A program made the translations under genes and the position numbers. From Mastacembelus armatus (taxonomy: Eukaryota > Chordata > Actinopteri > Synbranchiformes > Mastacembelidae), in assembly GCF_900324485.2 (NCBI RefSeq), contig NC_046654.1:11700562-11764561 (forward strand): a stretch of 64,000 nt of DNA, in the 5' to 3' direction. Under the pieces are notes generated by a model. That model was not told the DNA's origin. It saw nothing but the letters and a program-made list of their open reading frames with translations, and searched no databases. Below, piece after piece: positions 25,175-35,800 of the stretch (its first letter is position 1; the number at the start of each line of letters is the position of its first letter).

Positions 25175-28100
25175 TCAGACTCGAATCTGGTATCCATTCA
25201 TGTCTGCAGACGATTTTTGGTCCAAAACCTTCTTATCGCCAGAGGGACTGCAAAAGCACAGACAAATATGAGACAAGACCATGAGTATTCACATAAGAAG
25301 GAAACCGTGACTAATTTATAAACTGCTTTGCCTTAGATCGTAAAACATCTGTGGTCCAAATGTTTCCTAGTGACTACAAAGATTTCATGTCATTGCTAAT
25401 AGTTCCTGTACTTTTAGTGAAAAACTAAATTATCTAGGGCGCATAATTAATCGTACCGTCTCTCAACGCGGCTGATCCTGCGTATGGGGCTGCTTGGTAC
25501 TCTGTGGGGTGAACCCATACTGTTTCTCCTGTCTTTGGTGGGAGAGGGAGGTGCAGGCTTTCCTATCTGCAAAAAGACAAAAAATAATAATAAATCATAT
25601 AGAAGATCACTAATCAGAATTTCAGTCACATACGTAAAAAATCACATGGGTGAGTTAAACCATTCTCCTGTTGTCAGTGCTCTGTCTGTGGCTGAAATCA
25701 GTGTGAGTGTCTTTAATGTGATTGTCCAGAGCACTCATTGTAAAAGATCAGCTATTGATGGCTTGGGCCAGCCAGGCATTAAGCCCAGCAGTGCAGAATC
25801 AAGTCATCACATTAGTTTTATTACGTGAAGAGCTAAGCATCAAGGCTTGCTTCATTATGTTAGCATGAGAGGTGATGAGACGGCATCGTTTGAGAGAAAT
25901 CAGTCCTCAGATAGCAGGTCAGCTCGGTGTCACTGTGCATGAAGAAACAGCATGTCAGAAGAAATCTAATAAGCAGTTAGGAAGGACTGTCCATCTGGTG
26001 TGGACAAACCATATTTCTCATCTCTGGCATTAGTCCTGCAAGAGCTTGAATGTCTGATCTGTGCTTGTGCCAGCTGCGCAATGAAATCTCAAAATATGCA
26101 AAATAAACCAAAATCTTAGTGCCAAAATAAAATGTAAAACAAAACTAAACATGTCAACTGCTATTCACAAATATTAGAATATGTTGAAATATGAATATGA
26201 AATAGAATATGTTTTCATATTTTTAACTTTTTTTCCTATCACAGCACTGTACCTTCAGCCTCATGTCTCTAGTGTGTCTTTCCAGCTCCTTCCGTAGCTC
26301 CTCCTTTGTCAGCCTGTCTACGTCCAGTATCGAGTGCTTCCATTCTATCTGCTCCACGCTGTGAGGGTCGTGGGACACGTACTGGCCTATCTTTACCTTA
26401 CGCAGGGTGTGCCAGTATCCCCTGTAGGCTCCATCAAACTCCTGCACTAGGTCCATAAGTGTTCGGAACTCCAGGGGCTTGAACATGAGGTCCTCCCTCC
26501 GGCTCATGCCCAGTGCACCAAAGCGTCCCCCACTGTGAACTCCCAGCACAATGTGGTGGAAGTGGTTCCCTGAGAACTGAGACTTAAAGCTGAGGGGGAA
26601 GCGCTCCACTCCTGGCATGTTGTTAGTGAGGTAACTATACCAAGCTGAGTCAAGGAAATGGACATTTGCTCTTTAAGTCATTAGTAAATGTTTATATGTG
26701 CCTTATAAATGCTAAATTGTGGACTTTAAAATGTTGCCATAAAGTGCTATGCTGCTGTAAAGATACATCCCCAGGATTACCGCCTCCAGACATTTGATTG
26801 GCAGAGCCTCCCGTGTCATCTCCTTAGCGATGTCCATCAGTCTGTGCAGAGAGAGGACTGTTTTAAGACACTAGCACATTGAGAACTGCAGTACAAATTA
26901 CATGAACAGACTTTTATTGATTTCATGCAGATAAACAAAAACATGTGCCAGGAAACTCAGATCTGTTCTCCTAAATCTAATAAAGCAAGATCAGGGGAAA
27001 GTGTGTTGCAGGCCTCTGCTGACATTAGTTCCTACTCACAAAGCCAGAGATGCAGCTGATCCACATGCATATGTGCAGGCTAAACCATAAACTTGCATTA
27101 GCGTAATGCTGACCATCATTTGGTTAAAAGGACAGTATGCTTACGCAGTAAGAGGACGGCTCTTCTTAATTTCAAAAAACTGTGTTCCTGTATGATTGTA
27201 CCTGCAGGATATGGTTAAGGTCATAGAGCAATATTAAACTGCTGTGGGAGGACACTGTGCTGCATGCACTGTGGAGAAGAAGAGACCACTTAAAGTGAAC
27301 TGTTATATTCATGGGCTGTTGTTTAATTATAGATGAATTTCTGCTCTGACTGGAAAGCTTTTGCTTAATATAGAATATTTCTACGTTGGCGTACTTTGTA
27401 ATGTTTGGCCCATTTTTATCAAAGCGTGCCAAAACAGTGGGATAAGAAAAGTTAGCCTTTAGATATTAAACATCTGAGTATGATCAGTGTGTGAAATTCT
27501 TCTAAACTATTATCAAAAATATTTAAATACACCCAATAATCATTGTTTTGTTCAAGCCAGCCAGTTGGAGCAACTTAGTCAAAGGATACTGCAATTCCCT
27601 GATGTATTTCTGTATGGCTTCCAGACGCTGTGGGACAGTGGTGGTAGGTTGGTATGTAGGCACACTCGGTATTGGAATCTGTGGGACAGAGCATCCAAAC
27701 AACAGCATTACCATTATACAAGCCCAATAGTCACTGCAGCTGGAGAATGAAGTTTTGTTTGACCTCTATGCTTCTCTCTATTCAGTATAACTGATGGTGC
27801 AAGTATCTTAATCACTCTCATCCCAAATAAATAAAATGTACAATTCTTGTTTCTTAAAACGACTAGCATGCAAATGTATTATACAAGGAAATCTGGGCCT
27901 TACTAAAAATCTGTGTTTATTTAGGCCTATAATGGACTGAGAGACATGACTTTTTGTATTTTAGTCTGTGGGTAGCACATGGGTGTAAATTGATTCTCCA
28001 TGTAGGTGTAAGTTTTACACAGAAAGTGCAAAAAAAACGAGTTATTTCCATCTTGTATGATCAGGCCCAATTGAACAACAGTGTTATTTACCATAGTCAG

Positions 28101-28330
28101 CATTTTACCTTGGGCAGGTCAGTGGCACCCCGGATTTCCTTCGCCAAAGCTTCACTATTGGGATGGATTCGAGCCACATGGCGCCACATCCTTTCCCAAG
28201 TTTCCTCATCCACCGGGAAGCCTCCTCTGTTCACGTAGAAAGGTACCCCTCCATCCCTCAACTCTTCTTCGCCTTCATCTTCCTGCTCCTCATCCCTCTC
28301 CTCTACTGAGCCAGCAGTGGCCCTCAGCAT
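25175..28330 (-). CDS. vash1: Vasohibin-1, tubulin tyrosine carboxypeptidase
   Basis: Seven coding exons: 28109-28330, 27590-27678, 27145-27201, 26767-26841, 26253-26634, 25457-25566, 25175-25247; 1008 bp, 335 aa. The N-terminus is acidic (EERDEEQEDEGEEELRDGG), followed by VPFYVNRGGFPVDEETWERM and IPIPSVPTYQP, near-identical to human VASH1. The transglutaminase-like catalytic triad is visible: Cys140 (ALPIKCLEAVILG), His175 (FHHIVLGV) and Ser192 (ALGMSRRED), with the spacing of human Cys169, His204 and Ser221. With its partner SVBP the enzyme removes the C-terminal Tyr of alpha-tubulin, and it is also known as an anti-angiogenic factor. The basic C-terminal tail (SPTKDRRNS...PIRRISRVERR) ends MNGYQIRV as in human. 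Exon 6 could read on to a nearby stop, but the donor at 25456 restores the conserved tail. Confidence 0.95.
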
Positions 28331-29600
28331 CCCTCCTCCACCAGGAGACCAACACAGTCCTCACACAGAAATACCCTGACTAATAATGCCCGTGGACCTT
28401 TTTTCACTGTTTAATCTGCCTGCAGGTTTAAGTAGGTTACCACAACAGATGGCCAAGTCATGACATCCAGCAGCTTATTAAAAAAAAAAGTCACTGTGGT
28501 GGTAAATGTAAAGGTTATCTGCTGTAAATAAAACCACCTGTGTAGTTGAAGCAGTAATTTAATAAGTGAATTACAAAACAATCCTATTGTTGACTGAAGA
28601 ATGCTTTGCACAGTACTAATAAGCACTTCGGCAAAAATATAATAGATTACAGTCCATTGAATAAACAGCTATTCGTGTAAATAAATAAATTAAGACAATA
28701 AGGTGATTTTAACCTTAAGATAATGTTAATCTTAAGATATTATTTTAATACCGATGCTGTGAATGCGCATGAACAAGCCTGCCGATGTAACGCTATCACA
28801 GTCCATAAGCGGATTGACTCTGCAGACAGCAAAGTATAGATATGACTAATTTCCACCACCGTTAGAGGTCATTCACACCACAGCTGCCCAGTCAGCCGCT
28901 GCTGTTGCACAATCCCAACGCGACGCTCCTCGTACGTCCACTTCATGTCCGTATCACCGACTGATTTGCTTCAGAGTCTGCCGGTTCATTGTTCATGCAG
29001 ATGCTCTTCTTGGCTTCATTGACTGCGGGTTGGATTCACGTCCAGCGAGTCGCTCAGACACTCCCAGCCTTCCGTGCACTGCGCATGCTCACTGCTTAGC
29101 GGATGATCTCAGCCGTGACAAATGCTGCGTTCACGTGCTCATCCTGGGGTGTCAATCTGATACGCGTTTGTATTATATTCGCACATATGACATATAGATG
29201 TTTTGTCACTAATCCAACAGTATAGTCTTGTTGTAGTGGAAGGATGGAGGGACTTACTTATGTCATATCAGACGTAATAAAAATAGACTACCCATCATTT
29301 TGTTGATATACATGGGATACTGAGGAGAGAGAAAGTACTGTTTCAGCATCAGTTGAAATTGCTCATGCTCTGCTCATGTCAAAGTTCACCTCCTCCAAAT
29401 GTTATCTTTCTGTAAGGAAAAGCATACATCCCATGCAATTTCTACACTAGTTATATTAAGGACGTCATAATCTGAAAACAGAAATTTTAATTGGTTATAT
29501 GGTGTAAAATATGAACCTACAGCAATAGGCGATTATCTTTTTTTTTGCTCCTAGAGCAAACATTTAGTGTGTTTAAAAAGAAAAAAAAGCAGTGGACTGA
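28331..29600. other. vash1 5' flank and gap to the fcf1 3' end
   Basis: No ORF or RNA gene is seen. Around 28860-29110 base composition rises in GC and CpG (for example CAACGCGACGCTCCTCGTAC), a likely promoter or first-exon area for vash1 transcribed leftwards. The remainder is AT-rich. Confidence 0.4.
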
Positions 29601-29624
29601 TGACATTTGAATTACAACAAGTCA

Positions 29625-29630
29625 TTTATT
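29625..29630 (-). terminator. fcf1: Poly(A) signal of fcf1
   Basis: The plus strand reads TTTATT (AATAAA on the minus strand), about 190 bp past the fcf1 stop codon. Confidence 0.55.
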
Positions 29631-29815
29631 CTAATAACAAAATGATTTGCAACAAAAAAGTTTAGTCTGTTTGATCACAACACAACCCATCCTTCCCAAA
29701 TCAAACCTCAAACCCTAACCATAAGTGATATTAAACAGTGGATATGCACAAAAGGAAAATAATATTACACAGAAAACGTCAGTCTATTTACAGGTCCGGC
29801 TCAGTTGTAAAAATA

Positions 29816-31873
29816 TTAAAATCTTGGTGCACCATAGTCATCAGGCATCCGTTCAATATTGTACCTGTATGAAAAAAAGAAATCAGTCAATGTAACTGTG
29901 TTTTCTAGTCAAGCTGATACTGGAATTTTACATTTTATGCTTTAAAAAAAAAAAAAAGTCGAATAGTGTTACCTGTGGTTTGAGATGTACATGATGGGTA
30001 CTCCAGGGATCTTCCTGACCCTTCTCTTTAGATCTCTGTCCACAGTAGCCAGGATGTAACACTTGTGCTGTAGAAATATACCTACATGATTGATATCGGA
30101 CGTTCGGTGCCAAAAGCACAGTGTTTCATGAAATGCATTTACCTATTACAATGATGACTGTTCTGTACAGTTTGCAACAACTGACACAATTTTTTAGCAG
30201 GCATCTTTTATCTTATATGTAAATGCCCTTGTTTGAAAATCATTTTATTACAACAGTTTTGTGACAGTTGACTTGTAATTTGTTCATTTAGTTTCTTCCA
30301 GTAATTTTACTGGTAGAGCTGGCCCTTACTGGCTGTTTCCCAATTCAGGCACCACATTCTTTCGAAGGACGCTACAGCATTTTAGTTAAGCAACTGTGCC
30401 GCTGCATTTCAGGCAGCAAGCATGGATGCTATTATTCATATTGTCATGTTCAGCAAGAAGTGAATGCTGACAATCCATTACATATATGTGTGAATACAAC
30501 TGCACATTAAAGTGTATTACCTGTGTTACCCTTTGAACTAAACAGTCATCAGCATATGTTCCTTTGTGTGTACATGGCAGGCGCTCAAACCTTGGATCCT
30601 TGGCTATCCTTCAAACACAAAACAAAAACTGTAATGCGAAAAACTTATTTTGAAATAATTAAATAGGTTCACGTTGCAAATTTATCTCCGGCATCTTGTA
30701 CCTGAGAGCAACTCTGTACTTCATTCCCAGTTTTTCAATCTCGGCCATCACACAGTCTGTGATATATGGGATACCTGTATTGGGTGAAATAAAATGAATG
30801 ATTTAGAGTTATTTGGTTTTAGAATTGAATTATTAAACTATAACACACTGTAATTGGCAATAGTACTTACATTTGGCATACAGGCAGTCCATCATAGACT
30901 GAACAATGTCCAGTTTGGCCTTGATGGAAAAATTGATGAAATTGGTGTCGACTAGAATATGATATGGTGGACCAAGCTGAGTATTGTACTGGAAGAACAT
31001 ACAGGATGGATACTTTGGCCTGCACATAAGTGCGAAGAAAACAAGTCAATTAGCCAACAGTCATGAATTACAGTTTAAATTTAAGCTTCTTTGTGGCCAA
31101 CTTACACTTCTCTCTCCTTAAGTGCTGAGGGATCTTTCTTCTTTTTCTCTTTCGTCTTAGCACGATCTTTTTCTTTTCTATAAAAACAAACGAGTTATAA
31201 GGCTTATAATCCCCATAATACATGTAATTGCTTTTTTCTTGGAGATTTAATGTGTTAGCAGGACTAATGAACTCTATGGTTAAACCAGCAGCAGCTTTGG
31301 CTTGACAAAAGAGAACAATTATTAGAAAAAAACAAAACAGAAACAACTGGACTCACAGTCTTTGATCTTTCAGACTTATCATTCTTTTCATTGCAGCAAA
31401 CTTCTTTGTTTTCTGCTTCCCCTGCAGGGAATAAAGAAAAACATATTAATTGATTAGAATGTAATGATCACAACAAGCAGTGAAAGACTAAGTTATTGTA
31501 ACAGTGATAGTGGAAGATTTGAAGCAAAGTCCAAAACAGTGTTGTCACAAGCTACTAATTAGTGACAAAATATCCCACAACTAAAAATCTAGAAAAGTCA
31601 GCTTGAACTTTTAACTTATACAGACAGAGGTTAAAGGTCTTCTGAAGATATTCAGACCAAATGCTTTAGACTTACAAATGCAAAAGCAGCTGAGTCTGTA
31701 ACGTTACGTGGAGCTTTAACGTGAGATTACTTAACGCTGACGCTAGGCTAGCTAACTCAGCTCCATAGTTTACTGGCGAAGCAGTTTATAGGCTAATAAT
31801 ACATAAAATAACATACCCTAAAACACTAAATTGTCAAAACAGCCGTGTAACACAATTACGGATCACGTACCAT
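29816..31873 (-). CDS. fcf1: FCF1/Utp24 rRNA-processing PIN-domain protein of the small-subunit processome
   Basis: Eight coding exons: 31871-31873 (only the ATG), 31357-31421, 31106-31177, 30871-31019, 30702-30774, 30521-30608, 29973-30067, 29816-29864; 594 bp, 197 aa, against 198 in human. The lysine-rich N-terminus ([20 protein letters not shown]) is a nucleolar-type basic stretch. The PIN domain (about 60-190) keeps its acidic residues in [36 protein letters not shown] and [20 protein letters not shown]. The end [18 protein letters not shown] then APRF is invariant in the family. Utp24/FCF1 cleaves pre-18S rRNA at early sites in the nucleolus. The first exon donates only the start codon, so the ATG abuts the donor (ATG/GTACGT). 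The gene is head-to-head with arel1. Confidence 0.97.
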
Positions 31874-32775
31874 GACTTAAATGTGACACCACAGATCTTC
31901 AATGTTTCTCCCCTTCACCCTCGTGTATCGAGGCGATTGCTAGTGACGTAATGAAAAAGCGACGCCTTTTCTGCGCATTTTCCGGTTGCTAAGCTAATAC
32001 CGCCACAGACGAAGGTAGAGGCAACGATTAATATCACAAAATAAGAACATTTTAAGAGTTGTAGTTTTGCTGTGGGTAGCGACGATACTGCATGTGGTGT
32101 CTTGTCAACACGTTGTGATGCGCATCTTATTTGGCGCCGTGAGTTGCCTACAAGCTTTCTGAAATGACGCTGACATTGTTGGCTAACTTGGCTAGCTGTT
32201 GTCATTGTGCCGTTAACTCTGAGCTAATGGTGCTAGCAGTTGTTAGCTTCTAGCGAGCATCGATGATACTGCACTTAGCTTGTTTGTGTCCCGCTCCCGG
32301 CGCTTTCGGTCTTTCTTCTGCTGAAACACAATTTAAACGACTTCCCCGTGTGAGCGAGTCATTTGGCTGTTTGCTTGTTTGTGCCAGTGAGTGACGTGGA
32401 AAAGGTTTGACACCTGCGCTCAATATCATCTGTACCACCATTTCAAACATCTGGACTGTTTTGGGGGTAGGATTTAAAGCGTAGTTAAATTGGTGTCGAC
32501 CTGTGTAGGTTGGCTCTGACAGAGGTTGGTGATAGTGTTATGAGCGTTTTTAGTCAAGTGGTTCATGCATATTTTAGTTAACTTGTAATGCTATTCTCCT
32601 ATCAGCCAACACATCTCCAAGGTGACACTTAAATATTAATGCATTTTGTTTTGGCAGCAAATCTCCTAGGCTTAAGTGTTTCCCATCTGTTTAACCTAAG
32701 CTAGTTGTGTGTGTGGAGGTGTGGGTGTGTGAGTGTAGCTCCTCTGAAGCTGATCGGTCTCATCTTCCACTGTAG
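31874..32775. promoter_or_regulatory. Shared promoter region of fcf1 and arel1
   Basis: The two start codons are about 980 bp apart on opposite strands. TGACGTAA (31944-31951, a CREB/ATF site) and TTTCCGG (about 31978-31984, an ETS core) lie within 110 bp upstream of the fcf1 ATG. No TATA box is seen, as expected for a housekeeping pair. A clear acceptor (CCACTGTAG) before 32776 suggests that the arel1 coding exon is preceded by a separate non-coding first exon, probably within 32200-32480; its donor is not identified. Confidence 0.55.
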
Positions 32776-32847
32776 GACACTGGACTAGCCCCCTGGTGCA
32801 TCTCACTTTTTCTTCGAGTACGGAGGAGTCTGAGTGAAGGCTGAAAG

Positions 32848-32856
32848 ATGGTCTGA
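32848..32856 (+). promoter_or_regulatory. arel1: Two-codon upstream ORF overlapping the arel1 start codon
   Basis: AAAGATGGTCTGATGGACC contains ATG-GTC-TGA; the A of its stop is also the A of the arel1 ATG at 32856 (TGATG overlap). The upstream ATG has the stronger context (A at -3, G at +4), while the arel1 ATG has C at -3. The layout suggests reinitiation or leaky scanning controls output. Confidence 0.6.
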
Positions 32857-35800
32857 TGGACCGCCGCTTTTTCCTAACCTTCCTCTTCTGCTCAGTGTCG
32901 TGGATCTTCTTCTGGGAAGTGCGCTGGAAGAAAGGCAAAGAAAGTGAAATTGAGGCATGGCTCCAAGGACATAGCCTCTCTCCATACAGGCACTTATTTG
33001 AAGGTCAGTGGGTTACAGTTAGTTTGACATTTACAGTACACAACAGTTTAAGTTTATTTGATGTCTCATCCAGGGTGAAGTAAGCATTATTCAGCTTCAG
33101 TGACTTACACAAAACAACTTACGCAAAAGAGGCTTTTTTTGTTGAAAATTCAACACATTCTTGTTATGACTGTTACCTGTCTGAGTAACTGCAGAAATAC
33201 TTGGGGAAAGTGTCCTTTTTAAATAGATTTGAGCTTAATCAAAATAGATCATATTTACTTGCCCTGGTTATTTTGTTTGGTTTTGAAACATAAAATTCTC
33301 AGCCTAACAAGAAGCATGAAGCATAGACAATCGGCACAGACTTAAATACTCATGAGTAGACTTTACTGATACTGGTTTGTTTACTGTAATGTGCATGGGG
33401 ATTTTTATTTGCTGTTCATGTGTAATTCAGATGTACAGACACTGGAAGAACTGAGTCTGACTGTGCTGAGTCGTCTGGAAGAGGTAGTGAAGGAACAGCA
33501 ACGCTGGAGGGAAATTGCGGAGGCACATATCAAGCTTCTCCGAGACTTTGCCTTCCAGGAGTGGCTTTGCTCGCAGAACCTGGAGCACTATTACCACACG
33601 TACGCAATGACAGATCATAACTTGAATGTTTGCAATTATCCGGCAGCCTTCCTCTTTCTGAAACAGTTACTAGTTGCCATGTCCTAAATGTAGTTTGTTT
33701 GTTTTCACCATAGAGTTGATGTTTTTTGTCTTGTATTGCTTTGTGGCATTGTCTTTTGCTGGATTTAAAAAAATGAACTGTTTATTTATGTCCACTTGAG
33801 GGCAGCCTCTCTATTCATGGTTAGCTGAGTTTGCTGACACTGAACAGTGGAGGCTGCAGAGGGTCACTGCAGTAAAAAGTATTCTTTAGAGACTCTTCGT
33901 GTGAGACCCTGCAGCATTGCAGATATTTCAGTATGTGTGCTAGGTGCTCTCTATTGATGCACTCAGAGCCAGCTATGATAAGCTGTGATTGTTTTGTCAG
34001 ACTATTCCCTGTTTGTCCTGCTTTTGTGTGCGTAAGGTCAGTTGTAATGCTTCTAAAAAATCAACTGTTTCACATTTTTATCAGGTTAGTATTATCAGGT
34101 TTTTGAGAAAAACTGTTAAACATTTCTAAAGGGATTCAGTGTCACATTTCTGAAGGTCATGACTGCCACATTTGCCTCCATTATGTGATTTACTGGAGAC
34201 TAAACTCTAGTAACACTGTAGTCACAAAAGGCGATCTGTGCATCATTTCTTGGTTAAAAATATGATACTTTAAATGGGGAAGTCACCATAGCAGATTCAC
34301 TTAAGCCTCTCATTGCTACTAGTGTAATTAGCACTGGAATGATAGGAAGATAGACTTTTATACCTTAATTTATAAAAAATTGCAAAATGAAGTTTTAGCA
34401 TGTTTCTTAGAAGACCTTTCCCTGTGATAAGCAACATGCCACATCATCTCAGTAAAGATTTTAACTGATAAGGTCTGGGTTGCTCTCAGGCAAAGTTTCA
34501 CAAAAGCTAGTATTTGTTTACTTTGTGGGACAGCCAGTTGTGTGAGATTAAGTCAGCGATCTTGCTCAATAGACTTTGAGTAACACTTTGCAGTGACACA
34601 GTGAGTTGTATTTCTAAAGGTGTACTTGTAAAGTCATTTGGCAGTGCTACCTGTGAATTGTCTACTTATACTTTCACTTTTGTTTTTCCATTGCAGACTG
34701 AAGACCTTGGGTTGTATGAATCTGGATGATCTATCACAGTTTGACAGCCAACTGCAGCTATCTCTAGCTGCCTGGGGTTACTACTACGAAGACTACATTA
34801 AATTGTCCACCGGCATCAAGGTCCTCCAGACCTCCAGAGGGAGTCGTGACCAGGATTACGAGATCCGGCTGGTGCACAGCCTTGCTGGGAGGCGTCTGAA
34901 TGAGAAGTGGTCATTTGGTGAGACACTAATCATTTTGGGTTTCTTTTCACTGCTGCCGAGTGTTGAAAGGCATTTAGACAAGTGTCGCTATGTACTGTAA
35001 CAACAAATTTCATTATTTACTTATACTATTTACTTATACTGCTCAGCAACTGTTTCCTGTCTGTGTTTCTCTCTTATTAACACACTGAGAATAAATGTAG
35101 TGTAAAGGATGAATAATAGATGTTAGATTGTCATTTTTATTGCACAACCATATCTGTTGCAGTTGTGTTCAAATCTGACCACTTAAATCACACACTTTTC
35201 TTGGTATTTGTTGGTGCTTCAGTTGATGGTAACAAAGTAAAATACAGTAGTCCAAACTGAGGAGTTGTAGTCATAAAAAATGACCCAAAAGAAAATAAAG
35301 TACGGCTATCATTTTGAACTTGCAGGCTCAGAGCAGGAAGTGTACGTTGTCTTCATTTTTATTATTGATTGGTACAATGTCCACTTTTCAGCGGGAGCTC
35401 TCATATTTGGCTGTACTGTGGCACTGTGCTTCTTGATAAGGGACCTCATGTTTTACGTGATTGGTGAGTTCAGCAGTTTGAGTTGGGCTGGTCCCCACAT
35501 TCTATCTCATTCTTCCTTTTCCTTAAATCACATACTTTAACTGTGATTTGATGCTACCAATTTTAGCATTGATATCCTAGAGCTTTGTTATAATGCTTTG
35601 GTCAACTAGCTCAACTAACCAGTGAATCCTCTTATTTTAAAAAAAAAACAAAAAAACAATGCTCTTATTATATATCATTTACTGCAAACAGTTATTTCAA
35701 AAATCTCTCTTATCCTTCATCTAGGTGGAATTACTGTTTCCATCATAGCGTTTGTCTTTACTATCAAGTTCCTCTGTGAGCTTGCAGCGAGAGTCGTCAG

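Noticed and set aside
25447-25456. In-frame stop shortly after vash1 exon 6 as the true protein end
   Set aside because: Splicing at the donor 25456/25455 to 25247 restores the conserved vasohibin ending MNGYQIRV, so the read-through is intronic.
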